A stretch of DNA of 47,844 nucleotides from Actinomycetota bacterium. GTDB taxonomy: Bacteria > Actinomycetota > Actinomycetes > Actinomycetales > Microbacteriaceae. The number at the start of each line of letters is the position of its first letter. Within the stretch, counting starts at the first letter, position 1. The position numbers and the translations under genes were made by a program. The notes under the pieces were generated by a model, which was not told the DNA's origin, ran no database searches, and was given only the letters and a program-made list of their open reading frames with translations. Shown here piece by piece: positions 45,808 to 47,844 of the stretch. The stretch spans positions 1 to 47,844 of the forward strand of contig WLIA01000007.1 of NCBI GenBank assembly GCA_009702455.1, read 5' to 3'.

Positions 45808-47004
45808 ATGGCAAACCTTCGAGAGCAGAGCGGTCCGTACTTTGGTGAGTACGGCGGTCGCTTCGTGCCCGAGAGCCTGATTGCCGCATTAGATGAGCTC
45901 GAGCTCACATACAACGCGGCAAAGAACGACGATTCGTTTCGAGCCGAATTATCCGAGCTGCACCGCACCTACACCGGCAGGCCTTCGATAATCACCGAGG
46001 TTCCCAGATTCGCGAGCCACGCTGGCGACATCCGTGTTTTTCTAAAGCGTGAAGATTTGAACCACACCGGTTCACACAAGATAAACAATGTGCTCGGGCA
46101 AGCTCTGCTTGCAAAGCGCATGGGCAAGAAGCGCATAATTGCCGAGACCGGAGCCGGTCAGCACGGTGTTGCCTCGGCAACCGCTGCCGCGCTATTCGGT
46201 CTCGATTGCGTTGTTTACATGGGTGAAGTTGACACCGAGCGCCAGGCACTCAATGTGGCACGCATGAAGCTACTCGGGGCTGAAGTTGTCGCCGTGAAGA
46301 CGGGCAGCCGCACGCTGAAGGATGCCATCAACGAAGCTCTTCGCGACTGGGTGGCAAATGTTGAATCAACACACTATTTGCTTGGTACCGTCGCCGGACC
46401 TCATCCGTTTCCAACCATGGTGCGCGATTTTCACAGCGTGATCGGCATCGAAGCGCGAGCACAGATGCTCGATGAGTTTGGCTTTCTGCCAACTGCCCTC
46501 GCAGCCTGTGTTGGCGGAGGCTCGAACGCCATCGGCCTCTTTCATGCCTTTCTCGACGACGAGTCGGTGGCCCTATATGGTTTCGAGGCCGCGGGTGAAG
46601 GCATGAATACCAATAAACACGCTGCAACTTTAAACTTCGGCCGACCAGGTGTGCTGCACGGTGCTAAGAGTTACTTGCTACAGGATGAAGACGGACAAAC
46701 CGTTGAGAGCCACTCGATATCTGCAGGGCTCGATTACCCGGGAGTCGGACCGGAGCATTCATGGCTCAAGGATCTTGGCCGAGCCAACTATCGTGGCATC
46801 AGTGACGATGAAGCCATGCAAGCACTCAGACTGTTGGCACAAACCGAAGGAATTATTCCGGCTATCGAGACCGCTCACGCACTAGCCGGCACCCTAAAAC
46901 TCGGCAAGGAGTTGGCACCGGGGTCAAGCGTTTTGATAAACCTAAGCGGTCGTGGTGACAAAGACATGGAAACTGCCGCAAAATACTTCGGATTCATCGG
47001 TTAG
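45808..47004 (+). CDS. trpB: Tryptophan synthase beta chain
   Basis: TrpB joins indole and serine to make tryptophan with pyridoxal phosphate. The 398-residue chain has the PLP lysine K91 in [15 protein letters not shown], the GAGQHGVA motif, [11 protein letters not shown] for phosphate binding, and GRGDKD near the end. It is translated without an obvious Shine-Dalgarno, consistent with a leaderless promoter. trpA follows after 3 nt so the two subunits are made together. PLP itself would come from pdxST in the same window. Confidence 0.98.
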   Translation: MANLREQSGPYFGEYGGRFVPESLIAALDELELTYNAAKNDDSFRAELSELHRTYTGRPSIITEVPRFASHAGDIRVFLKREDLNHTGSHKINNVLGQALLAKRMGKKRIIAETGAGQHGVASATAAALFGLDCVVYMGEVDTERQALNVARMKLLGAEVVAVKTGSRTLKDAINEALRDWVANVESTHYLLGTVAGPHPFPTMVRDFHSVIGIEARAQMLDEFGFLPTALAACVGGGSNAIGLFHAFLDDESVALYGFEAAGEGMNTNKHAATLNFGRPGVLHGAKSYLLQDEDGQTVESHSISAGLDYPGVGPEHSWLKDLGRANYRGISDDEAMQALRLLAQTEGIIPAIETAHALAGTLKLGKELAPGSSVLINLSGRGDKDMETAAKYFGFIG

Positions 47005-47007
47005 TAG

Positions 47008-47793
47008 ATGTCAAAAACTGAAAGCGCGTTGCGCACGAATCTCGACAAAGGCAAACCGAACCTCATTGGTTACTTTCCATTGGGCTTTCCTAATCTCGAA
47101 GCATCGATTGAAGCATGCATTGAAATGTGCAAGAGCGGCATTGACGTTCTTGAGCTAGGAATCCCTTACAGCGATCCGGTTATGGATGGAATCGAGATTC
47201 AGGAAGCAACCGAGTTAGCGATACAAAACGGTTTCAAACTCTCACAAACCTTCGACGCGCTCAAGCGAATCACATCGGCCGTAGACACTCCAGTTTTGGT
47301 CATGTCTTATTGGAATCCTGTGCTGCAGTTTGGCGTCGAGAAGTTCGCGAGCGGGCTCAAGGATGCCGGGGGAGCAGGACTCATCACTCCAGATCTAATC
47401 CCCGATGAAGCCGGCCAATGGCTCGAGATAGCCGAGCAACTCGATTTGGATCGTGTATTTCTTGCGACCCCATCGTCTTCGAGCTCGAGAGTCGACACGG
47501 CGAGTGAAGTCAGCAGAGGGTTCACCTACGCCGTATCGACCATGGGCATAACTGGCGAACGCCTTGAATTAGACCAATTGGCCCGAACAGTAGTGAAGAA
47601 AATCAGAGATTCTGGTACATCGCAACTGGCAGCAGTAGGCATTGGAATTAGCACAGCCGAGCAGGTTCGCGAAGTTATCAGCTATGCAGACGCAGCCATT
47701 GTTGGATCGGCTTTTGTTAGGGCCTACTCACGCGGAGGCCTATCGGGGCTCAAGGATAAAGTAAGAGAACTAAGCCAGAATGTGGAGATCTAA
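47008..47793 (+). CDS. trpA: Tryptophan synthase alpha chain
   Basis: TrpA releases indole from indole-3-glycerol phosphate and passes it to TrpB. The 261-residue TIM barrel has the catalytic Glu49 and Asp60 in LELGIPYSDPVMDG. The usual proline after DG is replaced by isoleucine (DGIEIQ), a mild departure in the substrate loop. The phosphate region near GSAFVRAY is intact. The TAA stop shares a base with the lgt ATG. Confidence 0.96.
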   Translation: MSKTESALRTNLDKGKPNLIGYFPLGFPNLEASIEACIEMCKSGIDVLELGIPYSDPVMDGIEIQEATELAIQNGFKLSQTFDALKRITSAVDTPVLVMSYWNPVLQFGVEKFASGLKDAGGAGLITPDLIPDEAGQWLEIAEQLDLDRVFLATPSSSSSRVDTASEVSRGFTYAVSTMGITGERLELDQLARTVVKKIRDSGTSQLAAVGIGISTAEQVREVISYADAAIVGSAFVRAYSRGGLSGLKDKVRELSQNVEI

Positions 47794-47844
47794 TGAACAT
47801 CTTGAATAGCATTCCGAGCCCAGATGTTTCTTCATTTGAGCTTG
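47793..47844 (+). CDS. lgt: Prolipoprotein diacylglyceryl transferase, N-terminal fragment
   Basis: Only 17 codons are visible before the window ends: MNILNSIPSPDVSSFEL. The SIPSP start and its place after trpA match Lgt, the membrane enzyme that adds diacylglycerol to lipoprotein precursors, in actinobacteria. The rest, including all spans and catalytic residues, lies outside. Identification rests on this short stretch and synteny. Confidence 0.75.
   Translation, partial: MNILNSIPSPDVSSFEL

Noticed and set aside
1-47844. rRNA, tRNA, CRISPR, insertion sequence, prophage or toxin-antitoxin genes
   Set aside because: All gaps are under 200 nt and were read; none holds a tRNA-like fold, spaced repeats or terminal inverted repeats, and no transposase, integrase or nuclease-defence motif is encoded.

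Overview
The window is a dense block of bacterial housekeeping genes: 50 protein genes, two of them cut by the window edges. Gene content and order are actinobacterial: thrS-HIT-pdxST-yebC-ruvCAB-yajC-secDF-rel, then ruvX-mltG-aroE-aroC-aroK-aroB-aroQ-efp-nusB, then pyrRBC-carAB-pyrF-gmk-rpoZ-coaBC-metK-priA-fmt-rsmB-rpe, then trpE-trpCBA-lgt. The moderate base composition, almost no spacer DNA, many overlapping starts and several missing customary neighbours suggest a streamlined Microbacteriaceae, such as the freshwater Luna lineage (Rhodoluna/Aquiluna type). That placement is an inference from sequence style, not from a search.

Layout. 1-6302: the 3' part of thrS, an AP4A-phosphorylase-like HIT protein, vitamin B6 synthase pdxST, the YebC regulator and the Holliday-junction operon ruvCAB. 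6303-11695: the Sec accessory operon yajC-secD-secF, then the bifunctional (p)ppGpp enzyme gene rel. 11698-13771 (minus strand): a DUF349 protein and a membrane-anchored cyclophilin. These converge on rel with 2 bp between stop codons and diverge from rarA. 13845-19339: rarA, a stand-alone rpsD behind a 199-bp structured leader (the longest non-coding stretch here), two small envelope-type proteins and alaS. 19342-25995: ruvX-mltG runs into a compact shikimate operon, then efp and nusB. 26057-42684: the complete de novo UMP pathway except pyrD, controlled by PyrR, continuing into gmk, rpoZ, coaBC, metK, priA, fmt, rsmB and rpe. 42681-47844: trpE, two small membrane proteins, trpC, trpB, trpA and the first 17 codons of lgt. 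trpD, trpG and trpF are not in the window.

How the genes work together. The aro genes supply chorismate and the trp genes consume it. The pyr genes make UMP and gmk makes GDP. rel links nucleotide state to starvation. alaS, thrS, rpsD, efp, fmt and rsmB serve translation.

I see no rRNA, tRNA, CRISPR array, insertion sequence, prophage or defence island, and no obviously new multi-gene system. The points most worth a second look are regulatory. They are a candidate autoregulatory rpsD leader (three-way junction plus hairpins), a PyrR-type binding loop that pairs with the pyrR Shine-Dalgarno sequence, and a recurring TAnnnT-N6-start arrangement that implies several leaderless internal promoters. 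No non-coding stretch exceeds 300 bases.
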